A stretch of DNA of 48,150 nucleotides from Alphaproteobacteria bacterium (GTDB lineage Bacteria; Pseudomonadota; Alphaproteobacteria; Rs-D84). This document shows, piece by piece, positions 18,785-26,896 of the stretch. Numbering within the stretch: position 1 is the stretch's first letter; every line of letters begins with the position of its first letter. Both the position numbers and the translations under genes were made by a program. The notes below the pieces were generated by a model. The model saw only the letters and a program-made list of their open reading frames with translations, had not been told where the DNA came from and searched no databases. Location of the stretch: assembly GCA_017960855.1 (NCBI GenBank), contig JAGCYJ010000013.1, positions 1-48,150 on the forward strand, written 5' to 3'.

Positions 18785-18935
18785 CTTATACCCTTACTTC
18801 TTCGTTTTGTTTAACTTTCCACCGGACTTGCGTCCAAATGGGGCCTGTACTTCCTGCCCCAAAGAATTTTTTCTTTGTCTATGATGGCAATTAAGCTGCA
18901 TTTTTGGTGCAACACCATCAGTCTTGGACAGAAAT
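18785..18935 (-). ncRNA. L10 (rplJ) autoregulatory mRNA leader
   Basis: On the minus strand the leader carries TCCAAGACTGATGGTG and, downstream, TTAATTGCCATCATAGACAA. They pair (GATGG with CCATC) and hold the CCAAGAC/TAGAC internal-loop residues seen in the bacterial L10-leader family (E. coli CCAAGAC...GTAGAC). Two further hairpins lie between this core and rplJ: GGGGC...GCCCC, and GGAC-GCAA-GTCC. The known mechanism is binding of L10(L12)4 to repress rplJL translation. Confidence 0.8.
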
Positions 18936-18943
18936 CTCGTTTC

Positions 18944-18968
18944 CGCCCAGTGTTCTTCGCACTGGGCG
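18944..18968 (-). other. Hairpin after rplA
   Basis: CGCCCAGTG-TTCTTCG-CACTGGGCG, a perfect 9-bp stem just beyond the rplA stop. On the minus strand it is followed by GAAACGAG, not a T-run, so it may stabilise or delimit the rplKA mRNA rather than terminate it. Confidence 0.6.
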
Positions 18969-18973
18969 AATTA

Positions 18974-19648
18974 TTATTTCACATCAATCTTCAAGCCCGG
19001 ACCTTGGGTTGTGGCAACAGATGCCCCCAAGATGTACTGGCCCTTGGATGATGCCGGTTTAACCTTTTTCAATTGATCAATCAATGCAGTTGCATTTTCA
19101 ACCAATTTATCCGTTGTGAATGACATTTTACCGATACCGGCGTGAATAATGCCCTTCTTTTCGGCACGGTATTCAATTTGTCCTGCCTTGGCAATTTTAA
19201 CAGCTTCGGCAACATTGTTTGTGACTGTTCCCAATTTTGGATTCGGCATCAAACCTTTTGGACCCAAAACACGTGCGACTTTGGACATTTTCGGCATCAT
19301 ATCCGGTGTTGCGATAACGCGATCAAAGTTGATTTGACCACCGGCCACGGCTTCAATCAATTCTTCGCCACCAACAACATCAGCACCCGCCTTTTTGGCT
19401 TCGTCCTGAGAATTGATGGTAAATACGGCGACGCGGACCTTTTTGCCTGTGCCATTTGGCAAAGACAACATTCCACGAATGTTTTGATCTGCCTTGGTAA
19501 TATCAATACCTAAACGGATTGCGATTTCCAAACTTTCATCAAACTTCTTGGATGCAAATGGGCGCAATGCTTCAATTGCGTCGGCAATGGAATAAACTTT
19601 TGTTCTGTCCAAATTTGCCCAAGATTGCTGTCTTTTCGTAAGTTTCAT
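18974..19648 (-). CDS. rplA: 50S ribosomal protein L1
   Basis: The 224-residue L1 begins MKLTKRQQSWANLDRTKVYS and carries the family signature region RVLGPKGLMPNPKLGTVT. L1 binds 23S rRNA at the mobile L1 stalk and often represses its own rplKA mRNA. Its ribosome site (GGAGGAATAAGAC) spans the rplK stop codon, which lies only three bases before the rplA start, so translation is likely coupled. Confidence 0.97.
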   Translation of the reverse strand: MKLTKRQQSWANLDRTKVYSIADAIEALRPFASKKFDESLEIAIRLGIDITKADQNIRGMLSLPNGTGKKVRVAVFTINSQDEAKKAGADVVGGEELIEAVAGGQINFDRVIATPDMMPKMSKVARVLGPKGLMPNPKLGTVTNNVAEAVKIAKAGQIEYRAEKKGIIHAGIGKMSFTTDKLVENATALIDQLKKVKPASSKGQYILGASVATTQGPGLKIDVK

Positions 19649-19651
19649 GTC

Positions 19652-20083
19652 TTATTCCTCCACCTTTACGCCCATAGAACGACATTGACCCGCAACGATA
19701 TTCATAGCGGATTCAACGGTAGAGCAATTAAGATCCGGCATTTTTGCCTCAGCAATTTGCTTGATTTGATCTTTTGTGATTGTTCCAACAAAATCGCGAC
19801 CCGGTTTGTGTGAACCGATTTTCAATTTCAGTGCCTTCTTAATATAATAAGACACAGGTGGCAATTTCATAATAAATTCGAAACTGCGGTCTGTATAAAC
19901 CGTAATAATGCACGGAATCGGCATACCCGGTTCTTTGTCAGCGGTTTTGTCATTAAATTGTTTGCAGAATTCGGCGATATTAACGCCTGCGGCACCCAAT
20001 GCCGGTCCAATCGGAGGCGCTGGATTCGCTTGTTTAGCAGGGACGACCAACTTGACCAATCCCTTAACTTCTTTCTTTGCCAT
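19652..20083 (-). CDS. rplK: 50S ribosomal protein L11
   Basis: A 143-residue L11 starting [20 protein letters not shown], with the N-terminal [18 protein letters not shown] motif that contacts elongation factors and thiostrepton-type drugs. It binds the GTPase-associated region of 23S rRNA. The chosen ATG has GGAGTG upstream; a longer frame exists but reads into the nusG-rplK gap. Order nusG-rplK-rplA is standard. Confidence 0.97.
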   Translation of the reverse strand: MAKKEVKGLVKLVVPAKQANPAPPIGPALGAAGVNIAEFCKQFNDKTADKEPGMPIPCIITVYTDRSFEFIMKLPPVSYYIKKALKLKIGSHKPGRDFVGTITKDQIKQIAEAKMPDLNCSTVESAMNIVAGQCRSMGVKVEE

Positions 20084-20177
20084 TTTTTCACTCCATTTTT
20101 GTTTGTTGTGTTGTGGTGCGATGTGGCGCATCTACCACAGTGTGCGATTTTACTAAATCGCGAAAACTTTTTGACTT

Positions 20178-20711
20178 TTACACCCGTTCAACTTGTGTAA
20201 AGTCCAATTCCACGCTTGTTTCACGACCGAACACCAAAATTGTGACGGTCATTTTTTGTTTCAGATTATCCGCTTCGGAAATAACACCGTTAAACCCTGC
20301 AAACGGACCATCAACAACATGAACTTCTTGGCCAACTTCATATGTGACATCGTCAACGGCGATTGCGCCCTCTTCTACTTGCTTCATCAAGCGGCGGGCT
20401 TCTTCTTCGCTGACCGCGATTGGCTTTTGTTTTGCACCAAGGAACATAACCACCTGGGGCATCAATTTCACCAACGAGAAAGTTTCATTGTTCATAACCA
20501 TTTGAACAACGATATAACCTGGGAAAAACTTCTTTTCTGATTTGACGCGTTTGCCCGCTTTGATTTCAACAACTTCGCGTGTTGGAACCAAGATTTCACC
20601 AAAAAACGCATTCAGGCGACGTTTGTCAATCTGTTCGCGCAAGCCACGTGCGACCTTGTCTTCACAGCCCGTATGAACATTTACAACAAACCATTGCATT
20701 TTGTCTTCCAT
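20178..20711 (-). CDS. nusG: Transcription antitermination factor NusG
   Basis: NusG links RNA polymerase to Rho and to the leading ribosome. The protein (177 residues) has an NGN domain starting MQWFVVNVHTGCEDKVARGL and a C-terminal KOW domain (EVGQEVHVVDGPFAGFNGVI). The ATG at 20711 has GAAGGAAG five bases upstream; a GTG two codons before it overlaps that site and is less likely, and another in-frame ATG lies four codons further in (MQWF). It is separated from secE by a 24-bp gap. Confidence 0.96.
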   Translation of the reverse strand: MEDKMQWFVVNVHTGCEDKVARGLREQIDKRRLNAFFGEILVPTREVVEIKAGKRVKSEKKFFPGYIVVQMVMNNETFSLVKLMPQVVMFLGAKQKPIAVSEEEARRLMKQVEEGAIAVDDVTYEVGQEVHVVDGPFAGFNGVISEADNLKQKMTVTILVFGRETSVELDFTQVERV

Positions 20712-20735
20712 GTACACTTCCTTCGCTAGTATTCT

Positions 20736-20915
20736 TTAGAAAATCCAACCAACAATTGCGTTCAGCGCGCTGTCCACCAAGAACAAGAACAGTGTCGCCA
20801 ACGCTGAAAACACCAAAATCATTATTGTTGCACGCACAACATCATCACGTGATGGCCATACGATTTTAAACCATTCAGCGCGCACAGATTTAATAAATTC
20901 CAGTATTTTTTTCAT
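20736..20915 (-). CDS. secE: Preprotein translocase subunit SecE
   Basis: A 59-residue single-span SecE: an amphipathic N-terminal helix (MKKILEFIKSVRAEWFKIVW), the conserved WPSRDD turn, then one membrane helix (IMILVFSALATLFLFLV). It stabilises SecY in the protein-export channel. It is the short form common in most bacteria. It lies between tRNA-Trp and nusG, a widely conserved order. Confidence 0.95.
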   Translation of the reverse strand: MKKILEFIKSVRAEWFKIVWPSRDDVVRATIMILVFSALATLFLFLVDSALNAIVGWIF

Positions 20916-20968
20916 AAAATTCGCCCAATTTTCACCAATGTTATGACCATTGTTTTGCTCAAACTCTT

Positions 20969-21042
20969 TGGCAGGGGCAGAAGGAATCGAACCCTCATCC
21001 GCGGTTTTGGAGACCGATATTCTACCGTTGAACTATGCCCCT
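20969..21042 (-). tRNA. tRNA-Trp (anticodon CCA)
   Basis: Acceptor AGGGGCA pairs with TGCCCCT, discriminator G, encoded CCA. The anticodon loop CTCCAAA gives anticodon CCA, reading UGG. It is the first element of the tRNA-Trp-secE-nusG-ribosomal-rpo unit; the conserved linkage supports the call. Confidence 0.96.
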
Positions 21043-21095
21043 ATACATATAAATATCGCCCGATTTTTGCCGCAATACCCCCAATGATCCGTGCC

Positions 21096-21123
21096 AAGAT
21101 ACCACAGCTATATAAAAAATCAA
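21096..21123 (-). promoter_or_regulatory. Candidate promoter of the tRNA-Trp-secE-nusG operon
   Basis: On the minus strand TTGATT, 16 bases, then TATCTT. It lies about 54 bp upstream of the tRNA. It is back-to-back with the virB8 promoter region. Confidence 0.5.
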
Positions 21124-21211
21124 GTGGAAATATTATATTTATTTAATTATTTTTGCGCAAGCGAAAATTAAACTACTCTTTTGAAAAATCTTTAAATCAT
21201 GTAATTTTTAC

Positions 21212-21241
21212 TTGCACCACCACCGCCATTTTTTCTACAAT
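21212..21241 (+). promoter_or_regulatory. Candidate virB8-virB9-virB10 promoter
   Basis: TTGCAC, 18 bases, then TACAAT. The implied transcript start, near 21248, leaves a short leader carrying the GGGGGAG ribosome site of virB8. Confidence 0.5.
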
Positions 21242-21266
21242 CACCATATCACAGGGGGAGAAAATC

Positions 21267-21959
21267 GTGCAAAACCGCATAGAACCGCCAATTTTGCTAT
21301 CCAGATTATTGACGCTGGTGTTCGCGGCGACACTGGTTGTGTCGGTTGTTTTGGCTGTCACGTTGTACAATATGTTCCCTCTTGATCGGCCAGAGGTGTT
21401 TTTCCTGCGCACCGCCAACCCAACAAATACCGAAATCACAATGACCCAGGTATTACCGGTTGGTGCCGATTTGGACCAGTATAAACGCGCGTTTATTGCC
21501 GAATACATCAAAACTCGCAATGAAATCAGGCCATCTGTATACACCATGAAAAAGAATTGGGATATGCAGACCGGCGTACTTAAAACTATGTCCAGTGATG
21601 AAGTTTTTGCGAATTTTGTGAATACGGCAATGTATCAAGAATTCTTGCTAAACAGCGGAAAAAACAACGACACAGGACTTGGTTTTTCCTGTTCTGTTGA
21701 ATTTCCACGTGGCAGCGTATCACCATATCGTGATGATGGTGCGACATACCTTGTCGTGTTCCGTTGGTTCTGTACAAATAATTATGGACAGACCGACAGA
21801 AAAGATTATAAGATAAAAGTGAAAGTATCAACAGATGACACCCAAAAAATGAAATGGGCGGATCATATGGAAAACCCGCTGGGGTTAAAGATTACCGAAT
21901 ATTCGGTTGAATCCGGCGACAGTGATCCATTAGATGCGTTTGTTGTCAGACGGGGATAA
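21267..21959 (+). CDS. virB8: VirB8-like type IV secretion inner-membrane protein
   Basis: VirB8 is a bitopic inner-membrane scaffold of P-type T4SS. The 230-residue protein has one membrane span near residues 11-33 (LSRLLTLVFAATLVVSVVLA) and a periplasmic domain. That domain has the VirB8-type helical pattern AFIAEYIKTRNEI followed by MSSDEVFANFV and a beta-rich C-terminal half, consistent with the NTF2-like fold. I chose the GTG at 21267 because GGGGGAG lies six bases upstream; a longer frame starts before the promoter. It is followed at 18 bp by virB9. Sequence similarity is family-level, so the assignment also rests on the neighbours. No ATPase (VirB4/B11/D4) gene is in the window. Confidence 0.75.
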   Translation: MQNRIEPPILLSRLLTLVFAATLVVSVVLAVTLYNMFPLDRPEVFFLRTANPTNTEITMTQVLPVGADLDQYKRAFIAEYIKTRNEIRPSVYTMKKNWDMQTGVLKTMSSDEVFANFVNTAMYQEFLLNSGKNNDTGLGFSCSVEFPRGSVSPYRDDGATYLVVFRWFCTNNYGQTDRKDYKIKVKVSTDDTQKMKWADHMENPLGLKITEYSVESGDSDPLDAFVVRRG

Positions 21960-21977
21960 TTGAAAGGGAAGAAAGGC

Positions 21978-23516
21978 ATGACTTTTTTAAATACAATTAA
22001 ATTGAATATATCTGTATTGTGCTTGGCATGTGTTTGTGCTGTGCCGATGTCGGCGATTGGTGCACAAACCGCATGGAACAACCCAAATGCCAACATGGCA
22101 ATGGGCAGCACAAAGCCCGGTTATGCCCAAATGTCTTGGTCCAAGGGCACCGTTTTGCCAATCAAATTGCGCAGCGGTATGGTGACGATGATTTCTTTAC
22201 CCGCAGGCGAACAAATTGAAGATGCCATGATTGGAAATGAATCAATGTTCAACATTGATGCGACCCAGGGAACAAACGTTATGTACATTACCCCAATGAC
22301 AACGACCCAGGGTGGCGATACAAATATGATTGTAAGTGGCAAAACGGGTAATCAGTATATTTTCTATCTTCGTGCAGAACCGACAAATTCGCCTGAAATC
22401 ACATATTCCCAGGTTGAAATTGTCATGGATGGCAACGCACCATTACCGACCATCAACGGTGTTGCGACGACCCCCAGTGGCAGTATGGGTTCAATATTCA
22501 AGAAAAACAAAAAATCATCCAGCAGCACAATCGGTGTTGATGGCGAAGATTATGGTTGGATAAAGTCAATGAAGATTGACCCGTCTGAATTCCGTTTTGA
22601 CTTGGATATATTCGTTCCAAATCCGGATGATTATGTAATTGCACCTGAACGCGTATGGCGCGACCGTATATTTACATACATTGACTTTGGGGACAAGGTT
22701 ATTGCCATGACCCAACGTCCGGTGGTATCCTTGTTGGTCGAAGGTGGCGAATCCCCTGTTGGTTTCCGTACCGATGGCCAAGATGGACGTTTATTGATAG
22801 TAGAGGCCGTTGGCGATATGGTTCTGCGCAGTGGTCAAAGAATTGTTTGTATCAAGAAACGTGAAAAACCGTTCTTGATTGCCGACACCAACAGTGTTAT
22901 GGCATTGGCTGAGGCAAACGTCGCACAATCTATGATGTCTGGCCAATCATTGAATACAATGACATATGGATATGATGTGACCGCGATAAACAGCGCGGGT
23001 GTAAATTACACTGGTACCCCGGTTATGATTGGCAATACCGCCAATACTAACACAACTGGCTATTATGTGCCATCTGGCTTTGTCGCGGGTATGGCATATC
23101 AACAACCGGTATCTATGGGTGCTTCATCGGGTGCCGTCACAATGATGCCTACCGAACGTGTAACCGCGGGTTCATACTTACCACAATCTAATATTCCAAT
23201 TATTTCCAGCAATCAATCTGGTGTTGCGGTTGAATTGAAATCTGATACTTCCGTAAAGGCACTGGATGATTATTGGGTTAGTTTATTGGCTAAATTCAGT
23301 GGTGAAAACGGTCAAGGTTTGCTTACACCGTATAAAGACAAAGTGTTCTTTGCGGTTGATGAACAAGGGGTTGGCGAACTGGGCTCGGGTGCCACAACAG
23401 CGCGTCTGTATCGTTTGCGCATTGGTCCAATGGCAGACATTGATGCAGCCCAAAAATTGTGCGATCAATTGTTAAAGTTCAGTGGTGCAAGTTGCAACGT
23501 GGTTAGAATACAGTAA
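21978..23516 (+). CDS. virB9: VirB9-like T4SS outer-membrane core protein with a C-terminal SPOR domain
   Basis: The 512-residue protein begins with a signal peptide (cleavage likely after SAIGA). The VirB9/TrbG core is visible: an N-terminal beta domain (about 45-150) and a C-terminal domain with APERVWRDRIFTYIDFGDK near residue 222 and GDMVLRSGQRIVCI near 279. Typical VirB9 is under 300 residues; here a Met/Thr/Ser-rich linker (about 310-430) leads to a final 80 residues (DDYWVSLLAKFSG...LYRLRIGPM...AQKLCDQL) that look like a SPOR peptidoglycan-binding domain. The start ATG has GGGAAG upstream. The SPOR tail is the odd feature: it could tether the secretion pore to denuded glycan at division sites. 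The VirB9 call is firm; the SPOR call is good but not certain. Confidence 0.85.
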   Translation: MTFLNTIKLNISVLCLACVCAVPMSAIGAQTAWNNPNANMAMGSTKPGYAQMSWSKGTVLPIKLRSGMVTMISLPAGEQIEDAMIGNESMFNIDATQGTNVMYITPMTTTQGGDTNMIVSGKTGNQYIFYLRAEPTNSPEITYSQVEIVMDGNAPLPTINGVATTPSGSMGSIFKKNKKSSSSTIGVDGEDYGWIKSMKIDPSEFRFDLDIFVPNPDDYVIAPERVWRDRIFTYIDFGDKVIAMTQRPVVSLLVEGGESPVGFRTDGQDGRLLIVEAVGDMVLRSGQRIVCIKKREKPFLIADTNSVMALAEANVAQSMMSGQSLNTMTYGYDVTAINSAGVNYTGTPVMIGNTANTNTTGYYVPSGFVAGMAYQQPVSMGASSGAVTMMPTERVTAGSYLPQSNIPIISSNQSGVAVELKSDTSVKALDDYWVSLLAKFSGENGQGLLTPYKDKVFFAVDEQGVGELGSGATTARLYRLRIGPMADIDAAQKLCDQLLKFSGASCNVVRIQ

Positions 23517-23540
23517 TTGTTTTGGGTGCGGACAAGGAAT

Positions 23541-25880
23541 ATGAGCAAAATTAAACTGCAATTTTCGGAACTGCGTAAATCCACGCCAAAGTATGTCCAG
23601 TGGTTATTGTTGATTGCCGCTTTCATTGTCGTGCTGATTTTGTTAACTTTGGTAATAACTGGTTCAAAAGATAAAAAACCAAAACAGAAATTCAGCGAAG
23701 TACCATTAAAACTTACATTATCCGAAGATTCAGTTGATTGGGTAAATGTTGCAGTTGGTACCAGAAAAGAAAAAACAATTTCCGTAAATGCGTCCGCCCC
23801 TGCCAAGGTATCTATGTCGCAAAACAAAAATATTGACGGTTTCAGCGCAACGACTACTTGCACCGCCGCCGTCATAAACGACAAGATTTCGTGCCGTATA
23901 TTCTTAACATATGAACCGACTTTGGCAATGGCACCAACAACTGTGACGTTGTCTGTATATTATCACGGTGAAAACGAACCAGAAGAGATGAAAACAGCGG
24001 ACAAAATCACCGTTGTTTTGGGCGCAACAGCACCAGAAATTGTGATGCCATATGTTGAACCGGAACCTGTCATTGAACCGGAATATGACGATTTTGATGA
24101 ACTTGACGAACCAGAACCAACAATCCGTGAAGAAATAGAGGCAATTGCCCCGGACGATCCGTTTGTTGGCGCTGAACCATTACCGACACCATCACTTGAC
24201 TTTGATTTACCAAAGATTGAACGTCCTAGTGAATCTTGCTCTGATTTCGCATTTCCTGGTTATGGTCCAAACGGCAATCAAATTGGTTGGATAAAGCCAG
24301 AACGTGGCGCATATTATTTCTATCCATTTTCTGATAAAGATTGTAAAAATCCAACGGGTATATATAACCCATCCAGCGGTATCATTACCGACATAAACGG
24401 CGGTGGTAATCGTATTGGTACCGATGCCGAACATATTGGATATGCCGGTACAGCCAGCGGTGTTCTGCCATCATTATCTGATGCGCCAAATTCACGCAAG
24501 GCATCAAATCGTGTCACAGAAGTAGCAGAAGTACCAACCGGTGGAATGGGACGCGTTGCTTTGAAACCAGCCCCCCAGCAAGAGGTTGAATTTGCGTCCA
24601 GTGGCGAAGTTATAACCAATACTGTTGCTTATGACCGTACATTTATTTTGCGCCAGTATAAGCCAATTCCAGCGACAATTGTTTCAGATGTTCGTGCCGA
24701 TCCATCGTTGTACAAAGATGGTAATACCTTGCCCGTACGCGCAACGGTTGACAGAAACGTATATTCTGATAATGGTCGTACAGTTATCATTCCAACTGGT
24801 ACATTATTATTGGGTTATTTAACAGGGACGATGCCTGGACCATATACTGCGATTGGTCGTATGGAAATAAAGTGGTATCAGTTTGTCTTGCCAAATGGTG
24901 TTGAATTTAATTTCCAAGGTGGCAACGATCCATTTTCTGGTGATGCCCAGGGTCGTGTTGGTGTCCCAGGCCGTGGCAGCACCGATTATTTGGAACAATT
25001 TGTTATGCCAATGCTGACGGCAATTGTACCTGCGGCGGTAAATATGATTGCACCTGTTGCCGATAAATTCGTCAATCAAATTGATTTGGACAACAATACC
25101 GTTGTACAAAGTGGAACCATGCGTTCATCGGAACTCGCAAAAAATGAAATTATTACGGCATGGAATCAAGTCGCACAGAAATTGCTGGTTGATATGATGG
25201 ATAATACCGTTCCACCATTTTCAATTCCGGCTGGGACACGTATCACCGTATATTCGCCGTCTGATTTACAGGTGACATGTGGCGCCCCAGGCACCAGCAG
25301 CAAAAAATGTGCGGTCGCTGCATACAGCCCCAACAGACGTGTGACACAACCAAGTACAGCACAACCAAATTATGGCGATGGTTCTTGGGTTGGCCAGGCA
25401 CGTTCGTTTGATTTACAACGTTTTTGTGAACAGGATGCTAATAAAGTGTGGAGTGCAAAGAAAGGTTTAACCGCATTAGATACCTTGGATTCTGGATATT
25501 CATATTCCACTATTTTGGGTTATTGCCAATCGCTTAATTACCAAGCAATAAATAATGCGCGTCAAGAGGCGATATATCAAAATCAACAAGATCCAAACAA
25601 TAAAAATAGTGTTGCCAGCACTGGTGGCAAAGGAACCCAAGCATATAATGAACAAGTGTTAGGATTGAAATATAACGAAGATGGTTCTATCAAGGATCCA
25701 TACGTATCGGAAAAGAAATCCGCCACAGAAGAACCAGCAGCGAATGTCATAACCTGTCAAGATGGTTTAGCACCAGATGCAAATGGTTGTTGTACCGGTG
25801 AAATATATACCGATATGGGTGAACAAGGATTTAATTGTTGCCCAGAATCTGGTGGCGATTGTTTCCCACCAATTATATAA
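23541..25880 (+). CDS. virB10: VirB10/TrbI-like T4SS core protein with long N- and C-terminal additions
   Basis: A 779-residue protein with one membrane span at 21-41 and an acidic, Pro/Glu-rich periplasmic stretch (PEPVIEPEYDDFDELDEPEP near 180). The VirB10 beta-barrel domain runs from about 363 to 580. Family marks are LPVRATVDRNVYSDNGRTVI, IPTGTLLLGYLTG, the hydrophobic antenna region around FVMPMLTAIVPAAVNMIAPV, and FSIPAGTRITVYSPSDL at the end. VirB10 spans both membranes and gates the pore. This one is about twice the usual length: residues 60-360 add an extra region, and about 200 residues follow the barrel, ending in a Cys-rich tail (CCTGE...NCCPESGGDCF). ATG start has AAGGA just upstream. 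Confidence 0.85.
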   Translation: MSKIKLQFSELRKSTPKYVQWLLLIAAFIVVLILLTLVITGSKDKKPKQKFSEVPLKLTLSEDSVDWVNVAVGTRKEKTISVNASAPAKVSMSQNKNIDGFSATTTCTAAVINDKISCRIFLTYEPTLAMAPTTVTLSVYYHGENEPEEMKTADKITVVLGATAPEIVMPYVEPEPVIEPEYDDFDELDEPEPTIREEIEAIAPDDPFVGAEPLPTPSLDFDLPKIERPSESCSDFAFPGYGPNGNQIGWIKPERGAYYFYPFSDKDCKNPTGIYNPSSGIITDINGGGNRIGTDAEHIGYAGTASGVLPSLSDAPNSRKASNRVTEVAEVPTGGMGRVALKPAPQQEVEFASSGEVITNTVAYDRTFILRQYKPIPATIVSDVRADPSLYKDGNTLPVRATVDRNVYSDNGRTVIIPTGTLLLGYLTGTMPGPYTAIGRMEIKWYQFVLPNGVEFNFQGGNDPFSGDAQGRVGVPGRGSTDYLEQFVMPMLTAIVPAAVNMIAPVADKFVNQIDLDNNTVVQSGTMRSSELAKNEIITAWNQVAQKLLVDMMDNTVPPFSIPAGTRITVYSPSDLQVTCGAPGTSSKKCAVAAYSPNRRVTQPSTAQPNYGDGSWVGQARSFDLQRFCEQDANKVWSAKKGLTALDTLDSGYSYSTILGYCQSLNYQAINNARQEAIYQNQQDPNNKNSVASTGGKGTQAYNEQVLGLKYNEDGSIKDPYVSEKKSATEEPAANVITCQDGLAPDANGCCTGEIYTDMGEQGFNCCPESGGDCFPPII

Positions 25881-25908
25881 TAATTGTGGAAACAATGATA
25901 AACAATAG

Positions 25909-25933
25909 ACCCGCATTATGCGGGTTATTTTTT
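25909..25933 (+). terminator. virB operon terminator
   Basis: ACCCGCA-TTA-TGCGGGT followed by TATTTTTTT, 28 bp beyond the virB10 stop. Confidence 0.85.
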
Positions 25934-25994
25934 TGTCATGGGGGTATAATTATGAACACATCTTGAACACATATTACAAAGCGATATAAAAAAT

Positions 25995-26021
25995 CGTGCA
26001 TTTATCATGCGCGTTTTTTTT
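25995..26021 (+). terminator. Second terminator-like hairpin after virB10
   Basis: CGTGCAT-TTATC-ATGCGCG followed by eight T. No gene lies between it and the first terminator 70 bp upstream, so it is either a fail-safe terminator or the end of a very short transcript. Confidence 0.6.
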
Positions 26022-26064
26022 ATCAAAAAACACGATTCGAAAACAGAAATAAAAAATCTATATA

Positions 26065-26084
26065 CGAATCGGTTTTCCGATTCG
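26065..26084. repeat. Perfect palindrome upstream of the unknown gene pair
   Basis: CGAATCGG-TTTT-CCGATTCG, 8-bp arms. A further CGATTCG occurs at 26034-26040. It lies about 88 bp before the next gene and has no T-run after it, so a protein-binding operator is as likely as an RNA hairpin. Confidence 0.5.
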
Positions 26085-26171
26085 CACTTCAACCGACAGT
26101 TGTAGTATTTAATTTTATTCTAATTCAATTCTATAAAGGTATTACAACAAACTTACCAAGGGAGAAAATAA

Positions 26172-26516
26172 ATGACACAAACCCAACCCGCTTATGCACC
26201 CGAAAAGTTTCAAAACGCTGAACAGTTATGGTTTTGGTTTTTATATTCAAAATCTGTTCAAAATGATTTTAAGAATACCCACCACAACGCCACACGCCGC
26301 CCATGTGAATTATTAGACGTAGAAACACTGATAACAAAACTATACCTGTGTGGAAAATTAACAGACGAGCAATTGGCTGTTATGAAAAAGTTCGGCGATC
26401 GTCGGCGTGCCCCACATCAGTATATCTGGGCAGAAAATCGTGCCGCTGATTTATGGCGACGCGCCATGGAAACAATAGAAATTGCTGCCACTGCACGCGG
26501 TTGGATTAACAAATAA
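26172..26516 (+). CDS. Hypothetical protein, small and helical
   Basis: I do not recognise this 114-residue protein. It is rich in aromatic and charged residues (AEQLWFWFLYSK; AENRAADLWRRAMETIE) with no signal peptide or membrane span, so it is probably cytoplasmic and mostly helical. The central KLTDEQLAVMKKFGDRRRAP and the closing helix have a helix-turn-helix feel, but no specific family can be named. The start ATG has a good AGGGAGAAAA site. It is 16 bp upstream of a second unknown gene with its own strong ribosome site; the two look like an operon preceded by a palindrome. Confidence 0.75.
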   Translation: MTQTQPAYAPEKFQNAEQLWFWFLYSKSVQNDFKNTHHNATRRPCELLDVETLITKLYLCGKLTDEQLAVMKKFGDRRRAPHQYIWAENRAADLWRRAMETIEIAATARGWINK

Positions 26517-26532
26517 TAAAATGGGGGAATAA

Positions 26533-26871
26533 ATGATTATTATTGCTTTTTCACATCAAACGTCCAAGATTTTACCACGCGTATTCTGCCGACGTTTTCG
26601 CCACTGTGCGCCTATTCTGCGCGATGGGAAAAAACTGATTATGTATCAATTTACCAGCATACATAACATCACAAAGATAGAATTACAAAATCGTGATATT
26701 TCAATATTACGTGCGCATGGTTGGCGATTCGTATATCTGCCATATGACATACAAAACGACTTTTCAGAACACGCATATTCTTGCGTTGATTTATCAAAGC
26801 GCGCACTAGGGATACACAACCGATTTATTCAAACACCAAACGCGTTATACAAATACATTGCCCCCGAATAA
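26533..26871 (+). CDS. Hypothetical protein, second gene of the unknown pair
   Basis: A 112-residue basic protein with no recognised domain, membrane span or signal peptide. Segments such as RVFCRRFRHCAPI, AHGWRFVYLPYD and IHNRFIQTPNALYKYI suggest a compact alpha/beta fold. The start ATG has GGGGGAAT six bases before it. It ends at a terminator shared with the opposing yidC. The good ribosome sites and tight spacing support both genes being real, despite unknown function. A phage- or plasmid-derived origin is possible but not shown. Confidence 0.75.
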   Translation: MIIIAFSHQTSKILPRVFCRRFRHCAPILRDGKKLIMYQFTSIHNITKIELQNRDISILRAHGWRFVYLPYDIQNDFSEHAYSCVDLSKRALGIHNRFIQTPNALYKYIAPE

Positions 26872-26896
26872 AAAATGCCCGTTGGGGCATTTTTTA
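26871..26896. terminator. Bidirectional terminator between the unknown pair and yidC
   Basis: ATGCCC-GTTG-GGGCAT flanked by A-run and T-run; it overlaps the yidC stop codon region. Confidence 0.75.

Noticed and set aside
21153-21266. Longer N-terminus for VirB8
   Set aside because: The extra residues begin upstream of the candidate promoter; the GTG at 21267 has a strong ribosome site.
21267-25880. Dot/Icm (type IVB) DotI-DotH-DotG assignment
   Set aside because: The gene order is parallel, but the conserved segments (APERVW...FTYIDFGD; TLPVRATVDRNVY, IPTGTLLLG) fit VirB9 and VirB10.
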